Origin: Tenebrio molitor
Lineage: Eukaryota; Arthropoda; Insecta; Coleoptera; Tenebrionidae
DNA length: 64,000 nt
Assembly (NCBI RefSeq): GCF_963966145.1
Contig: NC_091053.1
Location: 5,022,001 to 5,086,000 of the forward strand
Reading direction: 5' to 3'
Shown here: positions 23,501 through 38,500 of the stretch, in pieces
Layout: every line of letters starts with the position of its first letter
Position numbering within the stretch: the stretch's first letter is position 1
Position numbers and translations under genes: made by a program
Notes under the pieces: model-generated
Told to the model about the DNA's origin: nothing
What the model saw: only the letters and a program-made list of their open reading frames with translations
Databases searched by the model: none

Positions 23501-26500
23501 GAACAAAAGAATTTTATCCATTTTTATTTTAGTACAAATTAATTTCCTTGTGCTTTGTCGAGTAAATAATGCTGGAAGTAAATTTAAAAAATACAATCAG
23601 AATCCAAAATAATTATATTGTAAAAATCTGGTTAAATTTTTTTCTGTTATTGTCACCATGAGCTGTTAAATTGTTCGAAACATTTCTTCGTCTTCAAAAA
23701 CAAATATTTGTGACAATTATCAGGATCTTGTCGTCTCTCTTAAATAAACAAGTGCCAAGCTTCCTTAACCCATTATCGATTTTCATTCCCTCATTATACC
23801 TTGACCTCTCTACAACCAAAATATTTGTCGAAACAGACCCGGAAACGCAATAACACTCCACTGTTGTCTTCTGCTGCTTTTGTTTGGTTGAACATGCAAA
23901 TGAATGTATTCAAAACAACTTGATCCATTTGTTTTTTTAGTACAAATTAATTTCCTTATGCTTTGTCGAGTAAATAATGCCGCTTTTTACTTCCTTGACC
24001 ATCCGACAATTTTACTTTCTCTTTACAAAAAATGTGAACTCCACACAAAAATAGAAAGCAATTTGTCTTCGTAAAATATTCAAATGAAGTTGCCCCGAAT
24101 GCTTTAAAAATTATATTTATTATATATCTGAAGCTTTCACAGATTAATTAATACAGCAAGAGTAATCAAGTAATGGATGAAAGCAGCAGAGACATGGAAA
24201 AACATGAAAAGAATATCATGCTAAGCTGTATAAAAATGCTTTTTTCTTCAAACGTCCGTAAATTATGACATTATACTACTGCATTGATAATACTAAAGTG
24301 TCACTTCGTTGTCATGGCATCTAACGAGCTGACCAGCGTCCGTGAAGTTATTACCTCCGCTGCGGAGCGTCCGTGAAATTATCTCCGCTGATGAGCGGCT
24401 GTGAAGTAAACTAGCGAAATCGTTTGAAATTCCTACGTCAAATTGTAACAAATTCGTGTCTGAATGTGAGATATTGAAAGCTGAAGTGAATAAATAAGGT
24501 TTAATCAAGAAATTTGTACATTATTGCAAAACGTACTTACAAAATCTGTCCAAATTAAAACGCGTTGACAGACGGATAATTATTCCGGATTTTGTTCACA
24601 GCGTTGTCATAACGCTTTGCAAAACGAGCTATATTAATTTATCAGTCTACCCAATCTCCTACCTAGTTTCTTAACATTTCTTAAATAATTTGTTATGAAG
24701 GTTTGAAGAAAAAATAATATATGTTATTTGGAGCAAAAATGGTTTTATGTGCTTTGGCTGCAGCACATAAAGCTCAATTTTTGCTCCTCATAACATAATA
24801 TACTATTAAATCTAGTGTACATCGCCAATCAACCAAACGATCTACACATTTATTCCAATTACATCCCGGCGCATCAGCCATTTTTGCTAATATACAGGGT
24901 GTATCCGAATTCGACCGACAAACTGTCAGGGCAGATTCTATGATCAAAAATAAGCATAAAACTCTTAATACATATGGGGTCAAAAATGCATAGTTTGCGA
25001 GATAATCGACTAAAAAGTTCTACCAGCAACAAAAGGAATCGGATGGAATTTTTTGATGAAACAAAAATACAAAGGAGCTATGTACAATTTACAAAAATTG
25101 TCAAAATTTCGCCCCCCCTGTTCAGATAACCCCATAAAATCCAAGGAATTCAGATCGTAATTGTTTTTACGTTTTTTTGCTTATTTTTGATCACAGAGTC
25201 TGCCCTGAAAGTTTGTCGGTCGGATTCGAATACACCCTGTATATTCCGAGGTATCTTGACTGCTATCAGCGACGGAAATTGGCAAACTTATAACACTCTC
25301 CAGAATGGCGATATTGAAAGATTTTAATAATGAATTGCACAGGAATATCAAATATGTCGAGTCAATGTGTGTGAAGCAAATATAATTTTTAACGAGGAGA
25401 AGTTCGTCGTTCTCTACTTCCAAGAGACGTCTGGATCAAGTAGAAACTGTACTCCAGAGTGTAAAAGTTGAGGATACTGAAAATGTTTATCAAAATTGTT
25501 GTTGCTTTACTTAAATAAATAGTTTTAAAACCAAAAATATAATACAGACTGTCTATAAAAGAATGTAGGCTCGCAGATGACTCTGGAATCTGAATTTGCC
25601 ACCTCATTTAAATTCATGAAATACTAATCGCAAACTGTCAAATATTCACAACCTGTCAACACGAAGTCATCTTAACGTCATTTCCGCTTTCGAAGTCTTG
25701 CTTTGTTGTTTCTTGCGTTTCCGGTCTGTTAGCAAAACCAACTTGTTCTGGGAGTTGCATATCGTAGATCATGCTAATATTATTCGATTTCTGGTGAAAG
25801 AGTCGGCAAACTTTCTACGCTTACTAGGATCCCACAATCATTTATAGATACTGTGTATAATATGCGTGGAGTTTCATTTCTCATTACACTTGGACCGATC
25901 TGCAACCAAAGTATTTGTCAAAACAGACCCTGAAACGGAATAAAACTTCACTCATATTTTATTTTGGGTTGCTTTTGTTTTGGTTTACATGCAAATGAAT
26001 GAATTCTAAAGAATTTTGTCCATTTGTTTCTTTTTTAGTACAAATTAATTTGCTTATGCTTTGTCGAGTAAATAATGCTGCTTTTCACTTCTTTCGCCCT
26101 TTACTTAAAAATGTGCCTCAAATAATATGAACTGAACACAGAAGTAGAAAACAATTAATTTGTCTTCGAAAAATATTCAAATGAGAATGCTTTCAATATT
26201 AAATTTCTTTTAAATCTAAAGCTTTCACAGATGTTTTAATACAGTAGAACTCGTCAAATAATGACTGCGAGACTATTAAAATAATTTTCTTCACTTCAGT
26301 GACAGAAACACTTATCTGTTGAACGTCTTCGATCCCATAGCCCTTTTTTTCGAAAACTAGAAATGTAGAAATTTCACGAAATCATGTATAAAGAGAAATT
26401 TTAAAAAAATAATAGAATCACAATCCAAAAAAATATTTATATATGGATATTTGTATAGAAATCAGTTCTCTGTTTTTCTCTCCATAATAATCATTTGGAG

Positions 26501-29500
26501 TTGTTAGATTTTACCTAATATTTCGTAGTTTTCCGGAACGAATGCCAAAAAACAAATATTTGCTTTCCGATTATTAGCATAATAATTAGATTGCTGTTGT
26601 TCCTCTAAAATAAACAAGTAGTAAGATGCCAAAACAACATAACATAATAAACGTCGAATTTCATTTCCTCATTATACCTTGACCCTTCCACAATCAAAAT
26701 ATTTGTCAAAACAGACCAAGAAACGTAATAAAACACCACTGTTATCCCATTTTATGTTGCATTTGTTTCGCTGAAAATGCAAATAAAAGAATTCTAAAGA
26801 ACTTTATCCACATATTTTTTTAGTACTAATTAATTTTCTTATGCTTTGTCGAGTAAACAATGCCGCTTTTCACTTTTGTGACCATCTGATAATTTTACTT
26901 TTTTTTTCTCACATAATGTGAACTCAACACACAAAAATAGAAAGCAATTTGTCTTCATAAAATATTCAAATGAGGCTGACTCGAACACCTTCAAAATTAT
27001 ATTTGTTTTATATGTAACGCTTACGCTTACTTTTTTATTTAGCTACTTATCATATAGCGAATCGCTAGTCTATTAATAGTATATTATATCATAAGGAGTA
27101 GAAGTGAGTCTTTTTGTGGCAAGCCCAGAGATTGATGACCGAGACGCAGTCGAGGTCGGCAACTGGGCGAGGCACAAAAAGACCTTCTACTCTGAATGAT
27201 ATACTATTTTATCTTCAAGAGAATTACAAAAAAAATCGAACATGAACTCATTTATTTTTTCCTGCAGTTACTGACATTAATATTACAATTCTCAAATTTT
27301 AAGGTAACAGTAATTCCTACTTCTAAAAAATACCCTACTACTACTAACAAATTATCAAAACGTAACTAGCAAACGATTACAACATACAAATGTTCACTTT
27401 TTAACACCGAACCACCATCTTGCTTGCTGATTTTGACAGCATGGACACGCCCAAAACAAACGACTCGTCAAATACGACAGTGGGGCCGGTCAAATATTGG
27501 TTAATAATTTCGTTATTTTGCTTTTTAGGGGCTTTATTTTAATGGGGGATAATTTAATTATTAAATATTTCGTGCAATTGATAATTGTAATCGTGACAAA
27601 TGCTTCAAATGACCTTTCATTTGACTCCGCCTCTGGCACACTTCTACTCCTAGGACTTGAAGTACTTCTACTCCGCTCAGAAAAAAAATGACACTTTAAC
27701 TGTCTCTGTGGAGATACACAAAGGCGCGATTTTCGACCGCTTGAAGATAAAAAAAATCTTCTGGTCAGTGATCAAAACAAGTACCAGTTGAAAGTCTTCA
27801 ACCCGGTAGCTCTTCTTTTTCCAAAATATGCAACACACAATTTTGCTTAGCAGCGGCAGAGACATGAGAATAATTTAATGCAATTATTTGCTGTATTTCT
27901 ATTTGTTTGTTTCAAATACAATTTGTATCGATGACAAGAACTGACAGGTATTTTGTTAATTTGCCATAACGAACACTATTTCACAGCTTTTAACTTTACC
28001 GTAAACATTTATTCCAATTATATCCCGGCGCATCCACCATCTTTGCCAATATTTAGGAAGAAAACCGCCAAATTTGTGACGCTCTCTCGAATTGTGATAT
28101 TGAAATATTTCTGAATTATTAATAACAAATTTCACAGTAATCTCAGATACGTCGCCGGTATGTGTGCAATGAACACATTTTGTAACACGACGATGAGAAA
28201 TTCGTCGTTGTTTTGTTCCAACTTACGTCTGGATCAAATTCAAAGTATTCTCGAAAGTGTAAGAGCTAGGAATGTGGAAATTGCTTGGAATCATGTTTGA
28301 GGGTACAGAAAAATTAACAATGACATCAAAGCCCGAAAAGAATATCTTTCAAAATATTTGTATCAAAATCAGTTGTTTATTATTGTTGTTTTCACCATAA
28401 AAACCATAGAGGATTTGTTGGATTTTACAAAGTATTTCTTAATTTTCTGCAATAAATACCACAAAACACATACAAAGTGATCAAAAATGAACAAATCAAG
28501 AGTGCTACCTCGTCTTTTGTTTTATCGAAACGTCTGTCTTACTTTGATCGTACGAATAATTATAATTGCTATGCACAGTCGTTTTATTGGTTGCCTATTT
28601 ACCCCGTTACAAACTAACATTCTAATAATAATGCTTTATCTTCAATGCTAAAACCCATTTTACCACTTATTCTGAGATAATTGTTGCTTATAATTACAGT
28701 AAACGTCTTTTCTAGGTTAAAAGAAGCACATCGTTGCTTTAAAATTAACATTTCTTTGACATTTCATGAGGATGATGCGAATTTTAATGTTTATTAAAAT
28801 TATTTCTCATTCTCTTGAATAAACAGGTGGTAATATTGTGAAAATATTATAATATACTGTGCGCCAAATTTTATTCCTTATTATACGTTGACCTTTCTGA
28901 ACCAAAATATTTATCAAAACAGACCCTGAAACGTAATAAAACTCCACTGTTGTCTTCTTCTATTAAGTTGCTTTTGTTTTGGTGAACAAATTTGAAAGAA
29001 TTGTATCTATTTTATTTCCTTAATATAAATTAATTTCTGAATTCTTTGTTGAATAATGGTGCTTTTCACTTTTTTGGCCATTCGACGATTTTACTTTCTC
29101 TGTATAAAGAATGTGGCTCATATAATGTGAACTCAACACACAAAAATAGAAAGCCATTTGTCTTCATAAAATATTCAAATGAGGTTGGCCCGAATGCCTT
29201 CAATATTAAATTTATTTTATATCTAAGGCTTTCACAGATCCTGTAATCCAATAGAACTCGTCTGATAGTGGATACAAGTCTATTAAAAAAATTCTCCATG
29301 CCTGGGCGATAAAACATTGATCTTCCTTGTAGTCCTCCTTTTTCCAAAATACAGGGTGTTATTGAAAGTTGTACAGATATTTTAAACACGAGCTACTGGC
29401 TTCATGTAGAACTCGGAAAAATATCTAAAAAATTCTGTCAAAAAATAAAATGACATTTATTTTTTGAGCTACAATTTTTTTAAATTGCTTTTAGTTTTCT

Positions 29501-32500
29501 ACGTTGTCCTACAACCTCGTAGGTAAAATTTCGGCACATTTTAAAAATACACCCTGTATATCATGTTTTATAAAATGTACGTCAATGCGAAGTAACCTAT
29601 AATAGGAAATATGCTTTAAAATAAGGAAACCGCATTGGTGTACGTTTTATAAAATATGATATACAGGGTGTATTTTTAAAATGTGCCGAAATTTTACCTA
29701 CGAGGTTGTAGGACAACGTAGAAGACTAAAAGCAATTAAAAAAAATTGTAGCTCAAAAAATAAATTTTTTAGATATTTTTTCCGAGTTCTACATGAAGCC
29801 AGTAGCTCGTGGTTAAAATGTCTATACAACTCTCAATAACACGCTGTATACAAAAAAAAAAAAAACAATTCAGTTTACTAAGAAGCAGAAGCAAGAATAT
29901 TAAATGCAAATATTTGGTTTATTTATTGATTTGTTTGTCTCAAACACAATTTCCATCGATGACAAGACACGAAAACTATTTTGTAATTTTTGTGACGAAC
30001 ACTTCAAACCAGCTTTTAAATCTGGTTTCTAACAGAACCATGTAAACATTTATTCCAATTATTTCCCGGCGCATCCACCATTTTTCCAATTATATAATCC
30101 GCCGTCCTTCAACTGCTCCAACTTCGGAAACTTAGTTTCGCGATGCACATATTTTTATCGAGTCTTACAAAGTAATAACGCTACAGCAAATTACATGTCA
30201 ACTCAGCTAAACGTCTGAAAATTTCCCGAGCCAACTATCATCCCACCGAGATGCAAATCTGTCCCTCTATTAAAACGAATTCTTCAGGCGTGAAGATTAC
30301 TCAGTACAGTCCCCACCATAACGATCCTACCTTGTTTATTGAATTCATGATACCTACTTTCAATCTCTATTACAGTAAGAGCGACGGGAAATAAATTAAA
30401 TGTTGTCAGACTGCGACACAGTTCCACTAAATGAGAGAAAAATTGTGAATTTCCACACGCTTACAGCCGTCTTTGTGTTTCCCTAAAGCAATAAATGACA
30501 CAAATCGGATTTGTTCATTGGTGGGGTCTTCCTGACGGAAAGCTTCCTACTTTTAAGCTCTTCTCGAGTGGTACCAACTAGAGCACTAAACAAGTTAAAG
30601 CGAAGTAAAGTGAAAAAAGTATTCCAGAAGGATGTGAAGCTATAAAGTACAGACTGTCTAAAAAAGAATGTAGGATCGCAGATGGCTCTGGAATTTTAAT
30701 TTGCCACATCGTTTAAATTCATGAAATACTAACCCAAACTGTCACATATTCACAAGCTGTCAACACAAAGTCAACTTAACCTCATTTATGCTTTCGAAGT
30801 TCTGCTTCTTGCGTTCCTGGTCTATTTATTCCTAAAAAAAAGCTTTTTCCAAAGCTGTAAACAAGAATTTTTGGCCAACTACCTGGACCAAATCAATTTA
30901 TATTTGATTTTCTTTGTAAAACACCTATTTTGTGAAGCTAGGCAACCAGCAAAACCAATTTGTTCTGAGGGTTGCATATCATAGATCATACTAACATTAT
31001 TCGACTGATGAAATGGTCGCCAAACTTTCAACGCCTACTAGGATCCCATATTAATTTATAGTCGAACGAGGGGTCACCCATCCAAACACTGACCCCGCCC
31101 CTTATTGATTAACTTCACTGATCGAATCTATTAGTGTTTTCAAACCAGTTAAAATTGTATAAATTTTAAAAATGAATAATTTCTAATATGTGTAGATGAT
31201 TGTGTTGAAACAGCAAACACTGTAAAATCTTATTTAAATCCGTCGTCGAGCAAGAATCCCAGTTACCAAACAGAATTAACACATGGCGTCATAATACGCG
31301 GGACTTATTATTGCAAGCATCCAGGCAAGAATTTTTGTGCATCTGTCAGGAAACGTAATGCTCGAAATAAATTAGAAGAGTTGGTGGGACAGATCCGTCT
31401 ATTAATCATGCCTCGTCTCACTCGGCTTTGTTTCCAGGTGGTAAAAATGATGATGGTGGTGGTGATAATATTCGCAGTGTGTTGGCTCCCCTATCATCTC
31501 TATTTCATCGTGATATCGTACTTTCCGGAAATAACGAGCTCCACCTACATCCAAGAAACCTACCTGGCTATTTACTGGCTAGCCATGAGCAATTCCATGT
31601 ACAATCCCATCATCTACTGCTGGATGAATGCCAGGTGAGCACTAATACATAAATAAAACAATCATCTCCGGCCGTTACACTTCATACAAGTAATGACCTT
31701 CTTTACTGCACGCCGTGCGGTAACAAATGTTTTACCACACACGTGCGATAAAGCAGACATTACGCAACTCGGTTGAATATAATTGTGTCCGAATTATTTA
31801 TAAAGGATTGGGTGGTTTTAAACGGAAATAAATTGTATTAGATTGAATCTCTTAAGAGTGATTGAACCTTCTGGATCGACTGATCTAATCAAAGTTAAGT
31901 AATCTCCCGGAGTCGATAGATTTATCTCTTGTTGCGCATCAAAGAACAAGTGAGATCCAGACTACTTTTTAATCGAAAATGTAAACATTCTTGTAATTAC
32001 GATGACAGTTTCATTTTGTGTTGTTCTATTTAATGTGCATCCCTGGAAGCATCCACCTGTATGAAATTTCGCTATTTGTTCTTGTAATTTGACTGAGTGC
32101 CAATTAATTTTCTCTACAAAAGTGATAAATGCGTTCTCGCATTTATCCAACTCGGTAATTAGTTAATTTAATAATTAATTAAATGTGTCTTGATGCGCGA
32201 GTCAAGTCTTGCTTGATTTCTCTCAAAAATCCACACTTATCGTCATCTGCTTTTTAAAGCAGGAGTCTTGAGCTGTTGTAAGCTGGCTTGTAGAGATAGG
32301 CGCGTCGCTTTCCCTTCAACTTTTATCCATTACTTCTTCGTCCCAGCTAAGCGTCGGTTATTTTTGTTCTAAAAACAATTATGCCGTGTAATCGATAGTG
32401 CGATCCAAACCAATCACGCCGAACAAAACGGCCTGCAGGATCGATACACTCCTGCAGGATCCTGTTGTCCGTCTAACAGCAGGACGACATTGACGTATCG

Positions 32501-35500
32501 GCACATCGCACAACTTGATGGATTATGTGATGGTTTTAACTCCGGTTATAGACAATGCCTCGTCGGACAAAGAGCAGAGACACAGCAGGTTTAAAACTCC
32601 TCCGGAGCCATTAAACGCGACCGCGTTATTTCCGGAGCCGATCGCACAATTTGTCGATATTATTCATAGGAGCGTCCCGGAAATGGACGCGTTTTGTCCC
32701 GCGTCGGTCAACGTTGGAACGATAAAAACGCCGTCTGTAATTAATCGGGAATGGGACTTTTATGGGACAAATATTGCGAAGCGTTCAGGGAAAACGCGAA
32801 TCCAATCCAGTCAGTTTTTTTATTGTTATTTTATGTGATTCCAGGTTCCGTAGGGGATTCAAGCAGTTTTTTTCCTGCCTCCCTTTCATCCACGTCAGTC
32901 CGGGGGCTCTAACTAGAAGAGAGGTTTTAACCAGCAGGCGGCGCTCCTACTCCGGATCCCCGGACCACAACCGGATTATAAGAAACGGTAAGTGCCCGCA
33001 CTAAAAATTCAAATTAATTGGGTGTTGTTGTCTTTCGAAGCCCAAGAAATATTATCAAACACGCTTAAATTTTATTTCATATAAATTATATTTGCCGACG
33101 CAGGAATTAATCCTATTGCAATTTACGTCGCCACCCTTTCACGTTTACTCCCACGCGACAACTCCCTTGGAAACCTGCCCACGGTCGAAATCTACAGAGT
33201 ATTTTTCTTTATAATTAGCGAGGTGGCTCTCCAAAAGACACTTGGCAGCCCTCATCTGCGAGGGAAGATAAATATAATAATGATGACTAGAGCTACAGGT
33301 ACAAGTGATATTTTTTATATTGTGTGGCTCCTGTGGGGTCTGTCTTCAAGTTAAAAAAATTTAGCATGAGTCCGTAAGGGAAAAAAAAGATAACAGTAAT
33401 TCGCAGTGGAAGTTTCAGAAGAGTCCTCTGGGGTATAATACATTCCCTGTATCCTTTACCCCAAGAAAAATTACATAATTTGACGCAGGAAATTTAAAGC
33501 AAAAATGAAATAAAAACGAAAAGTGTTGTAAAATATCACTTTCAGATTATAGAAAAATCAATCAATTTTCCGGCGTCTCCATCATTTTATATTGCGTAAG
33601 TAGCTATATAAATCGGGTTCTAGCCCAAAGTCCCGTTCTTTTCTTTCTTTTTGCATTTCAAGGGTATCTGTATATTTGGTTGCCTATCTCTCGCGCTCCA
33701 AATCGATTTTGCATCTTCCTTGTTTCAATCTGGTAAAACCTACAGACAGTTTCTTATTATCCACTTTGGTCCTGTCATAACGTTATTCACTATCCTTCTT
33801 GTGGCTCCAGAAGCTTGTAATATTTACATTCACTCTGATTCTACTGTGAAACCTTCAAGAGCAGAGTTTTCTTCGTCGCAATCGTTGAAATCTTTATCAA
33901 ACATTCAGAAAACGCGTCAGGCTTTTCTTCACATTCACTGAAGAGATCTTCGCTTTCTGACAATTCTAGAGCAGCGCTGTAAGACCCAAACGCCACGTTT
34001 TCTTCCTTCGATGTTTCATTTGTCAGTTACAAATGATACATTTGTACGGAAATAACAAAACAGCTCTTCACCTAACTAGACAATTAGCGCGTGAAATACA
34101 ATATTTCCTTCTTGCATTTTAACATTTTAAAAACTAGAAACTATTGAATTACGTTATTAGGTAGTTGTAAATGGGGCGGCAGATCGATGACGGTTTTCAT
34201 TGAAAAGTTATTTTTAAAAAATTGCCTCTGAATTCCCTAGCGATTCCGCTTGGTGTGCTAAAGGTTAATGTGCATCACATATTTATTGTGCAATAAGAAT
34301 TCAAGTTTAATTATGTAGAACTTGTTAGCAACGACAAATGTTGGTAATTCGGGAGATGGAATTCTCAATTCTGTTTCAAACGAAAATCTAATTGTTTCAA
34401 TAAATTAGTGCAGTCGTTTTACGTTAAGAATTCAGTTAAAAAGAAAAAAAAAGGGTGTGTGCTTAAGACCGCACGACAGAAGTGAAAACTTCTATGATGC
34501 TCGTTACTGATTTTAAGTAATATGTAATATTCTATAAAAAATATATCATTATGGATGATAGTACTTGGAGGAATAAGGTGCAAGGCATAAATAATTAATA
34601 TTATTTAAATCCAATGCTGTTTTTAAATAAACATCAAAAATCTGTATTTTTCAATAGAAACTGTAAATACGTCCGCGTTTAGAGGTACACTCTTGCAAAA
34701 TTTGTGAGGTTAGGTTTGGATGTTTAAGTTTTATTTTCTTGACGATGATATTGATTGAACACAACACAAGTTTTCATAGCAATACCTACCCTGTATTATG
34801 ATCATTTGTCTATTTTCCTCTTCACATTTTGCTACACAAATTTTACCAATAGATGAATTGTTGAAGCCATAGAATTGAGAATTACGTATTAAATCCTACA
34901 TTCATCTGTAAACTTACAATATTTGTCGTGTCTTTATCGTTTATATTATATAAAACTATACAGGGTATTTCACGAGCCTGACGAAATAATAAATTCAACC
35001 CACAATACATTTTCAAAAAAAGCCGGACATTTTAATGACAGTAGCCAGCTTTTTTCGGAAATATAGTGTGGGGTGGGTTGCATTTTAAATTACGTCAGGC
35101 TTGTTATCACTCGTGAAATATCCTGCAGCTCTGCACTGAGGTCAGTCAGGTCACAACACAACGTACAATGAAAATTTAAAATTGACAAGTGACTCACAGT
35201 TGATTGTTTTTCACTCGCTCCGCTAAAAAACTCGACTCCCTTGATTTTAGCTTGCCATGTCGCGCTGCGAACGATTTTCCGATTTTAACTTGTGCTGCGA
35301 ACGATTTTACCGTGTCGCATGAAACTAATTCACTACCCGGGAATAAAATGTAGGTATGTGACGCGCCTAAAGAAGTTTTCACTTCAATTATAAGCTAGAG
35401 ACTTGGTGCAATCAACAATCATTATATAACTTATACAGATGTCCTCGAAATGCATGTTAAAAAAATATCGGTAGTTGGTGACGATTAGTAGAAGATAAAT

Positions 35501-38500
35501 ACAAATTTTTTTTCTAGTAAGTCTTTTTGTTTTTGAGATATAAAACATTGAAAATTTGCTCGAAATTTCCAGTACGCTACACAGTTGAAGTAATTGGGAA
35601 AAAATAAAAAAGATACTAAACATTTCGAGCAAAAACCCTAAAACCGTAGCTCAAGGTTACTGTTAATTAAAAAGCAACTACAACTTTGAAATCCGTTACT
35701 TGTAATAATGTTTTGCCTTTTATTCCTTAGAGCAGTCTTATCAAAAGAGATCTCTCTCTTTTTACTAACACAATATGTACATATTTAAGCAATCAAATTA
35801 AAAAAAAGTCAGCCAAGAAATCAACCCACTTAATTTTCTCGTACATTTTCTTTGAAATTTAAATTGGTATCGACGATTCACAACTCCTTAAACTTTTATG
35901 GTCGCTTGCAGTTTGTGATAACTGAAATTGATGGACACGCTTTTCCATTAAAGTGAAGTATCATTTAATTTTAATGGGACCAGGTGAACGAATGGGATAT
36001 TTGAAATAATAACGATGAATGAAACCGGTATAAATATAGCCCAGTCTGCAGGAATCGACATTCGTGTTTTATGGAGCTGAACAAAATGTAAAATTGCTGA
36101 CACTCATTAAAGGCTCAGAGGAAACGGTCGGGGGCCGAGAGACCGCCCCTGTCGCACATCCACTCCAACTTTTTCGTCTCGTCTCACACAATTTTTACAA
36201 GATTACTTTTCGTGAAACGTCGAGGGTAAATTGTGTAATTTCTCTTTTATAAACGAACAATCGGCCGACGAAGATAAATCATAAAATCAAGAAGCAGTAA
36301 ACTTATTAACGTCAACAAGCTTCTGATAAATTCGATAAAACGGAATCATTTTGTTTGTGTGAATATTGTTAACTAAATTGTTTGATAATAATCAATTCTT
36401 TTGCACATTGTCTCGTTCAGTGTGGTTCAGGAGTAAACAATTTGATTGACAACTTTCTACACAACATTTATGAGGTGATTTTTAAATTTCACACCGTTGG
36501 CATTATTTATTTTTTTAACGTTGGACACACTGTTTGATTTCCGTCATCAAACTGAACATAACATAACATAACATGTTGCTAAATTTGCACCGATGTCTTA
36601 GTATTCTTCTATTGCAAACTAGTAAAACTGACAACAATGGACTAGTCATTGATGCTATTTATAACCTCAAATTTAGAAAAACATAAGCTAAACTCAACAG
36701 ACTTTACTACCAAATTCAATCCAACATTTCCATGACCTCGCATTATCCCAAAACAACGTGAATCCATTTTACTCTTCTAAATTTGTATCATTTGTGTTCA
36801 CTCAATACTTTCAGCAAATTGATTGTTCACCACCCGCTTTTATTATTTTACAGGCGGTAATTCCCCTGTGTCGAAGCCCAGACCACGATCGCCTCAACAC
36901 AAGCCGCCATGACACCACTATTAACGTAATACCAACCCAAATTATTTTATTTGTTAACGAATACCAATTTACGATATCCTGATAATATTTTTTTTGTGTG
37001 GTGCCCCTTTCTATGGGAATTCTCTCTCTCGCAGCTAGATGTTAAATTGAAAGAATCATTCGGTATCGCATTTCATAAAAATGTAATAAATACTTCTATC
37101 TCGAATCCTACAAGAAAAGTGCATCGAAAGGTTGGACGATATCTTCCCGAAATCAGGAAAAAAGTGACCCAAATACCACGGGAATTGTCTGAAAGTACGT
37201 GTTTCCGGTCACGAACTTGAGACCTCACTTCAAGGAGTCGTAAAGTTGGACGCATTGATGAAAATTGATATCAGCTTGTGACGTACCTTAGATAATTCGA
37301 CAAAAGTAGTAACTTTCCAAGGGTGTAAACGATTTATTTCCCTTTTTATGGATCCGAACTGGTTTCCTTTTATTACGCTCTTTCGGTGTTAAATATGCGA
37401 GGATGACCCGAAATCCACGGATTAAGGTTTCCCTTATCGAAGTGATGAAACCGCTCCCTCGACCTCCTCAATGTAAAATAACAAAATTGCGATTGTGCGC
37501 TCGATAATTACGAACAAATCGTTTTTCCTGCTGAATGCAGAGTAGTTTTAATAATTGCATTAATTTCGTGGATACGCGACAGGAATACGAGCATGCCGGT
37601 CTGGTGGGAGTCCTCTTAACCATTTGTTTCAACTCACGAACCAACACTCCCTTCACTAATAAAGCTAAAAAATGCGGAATATTCAAATCGAGGATTCTTA
37701 CGACCCATGAATCTATAATCAGATGCAAAGACAATTCCCTCGTATTGATAATCTGAGTTGAGTCGAATCGTTAAAAAAATACTGAAAAGCGAAGCAAGAA
37801 AAATCAGATAATTACACAATCGACAGCTGTGTTAATTAACCCCTCCATTCACCAGATCTAAGCTCCACTTTTATTGTCAACATTGAAAAGTATTTTCGTG
37901 GTATTTAGTTTCGGAACAATGAAGTGGTGAGGTCGGAGGTGAATAAGTAGCTCGAGGCAGTTAAAGGAATATTTGAGGGATTGTTGAAGCATCTTGAGGA
38001 ACTGAAGGAACTTCTGCACCAATGTGGGTTTCGGTTTGGCTGTCTGGAGTGCGAAAAGAACACTCGTGGCTTCCGAACTGTATATTTACAACACATGGAA
38101 TAAACGCTATTTTTTGTATTTTTCGTTTATAAGCCATTACAGCAGTCAAAAAAGTGGTGTAATAGACCAGTACAATTTACATTATCCAGGTTGGTAACTT
38201 TCAATTTCAAAAATTCCAAACGCCAAATCACGCTAAACAAACGATGTAACAATAACTTCAAATTGAACATTCAGATGGTCCACTGTAACATTTGTGTTAC
38301 CAACCACTATAAAATTCCCCAAATTTTAAAACTAAGATTTGACATTTAAAAATTTCAAATGGAATGTCTTTTGTGCCTTTTAAAATGCTGAGAATGAAGT
38401 ACACCCCGACTTACAGTTTGACGAAGCGTTAAAAATATCAATATTACATGTTCCCCTAAGAAATTAATAGCGATTAAGCGTAACAAAACACGTATGTTGG

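Larger units (their letters stand above)
22960..30060. repeat. Imperfect copies of a 2-3 kb repeat filling receptor intron 5
   Basis: The same ordered set of motifs recurs. GCCAAACTTATAACAC-like blocks lie at about 22975, 25280 and 28068. CGACGATGAG(G/A)AATT lies at about 23105 and 28190. CCAAAATATTTGTC(G/A)AAACAGACC lies at about 23817, 26693 and 28906 (diverged at 25901). TGCTTTGTCGAGTAAA lies at about 23555, 23962, 26058 and 26840 (diverged at 29045). AATAGAAAGCAATTTGTCTTC, AAGCTTTCACAGAT, and TTTATTCCAATTA followed by TCCCGGCGCATC (24848, 28012, 30049) also recur. Divergence is substantial, so these are old duplications or insertions of one family. Some contain pieces of the 256-bp array monomer. 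No coding capacity is visible. Confidence 0.7.

Noticed and set aside
32515..32838. 107-codon frame just before receptor exon 7
   Set aside because: It lies in an intron, is in no phase that joins to exon 6, and has no recognisable domain.
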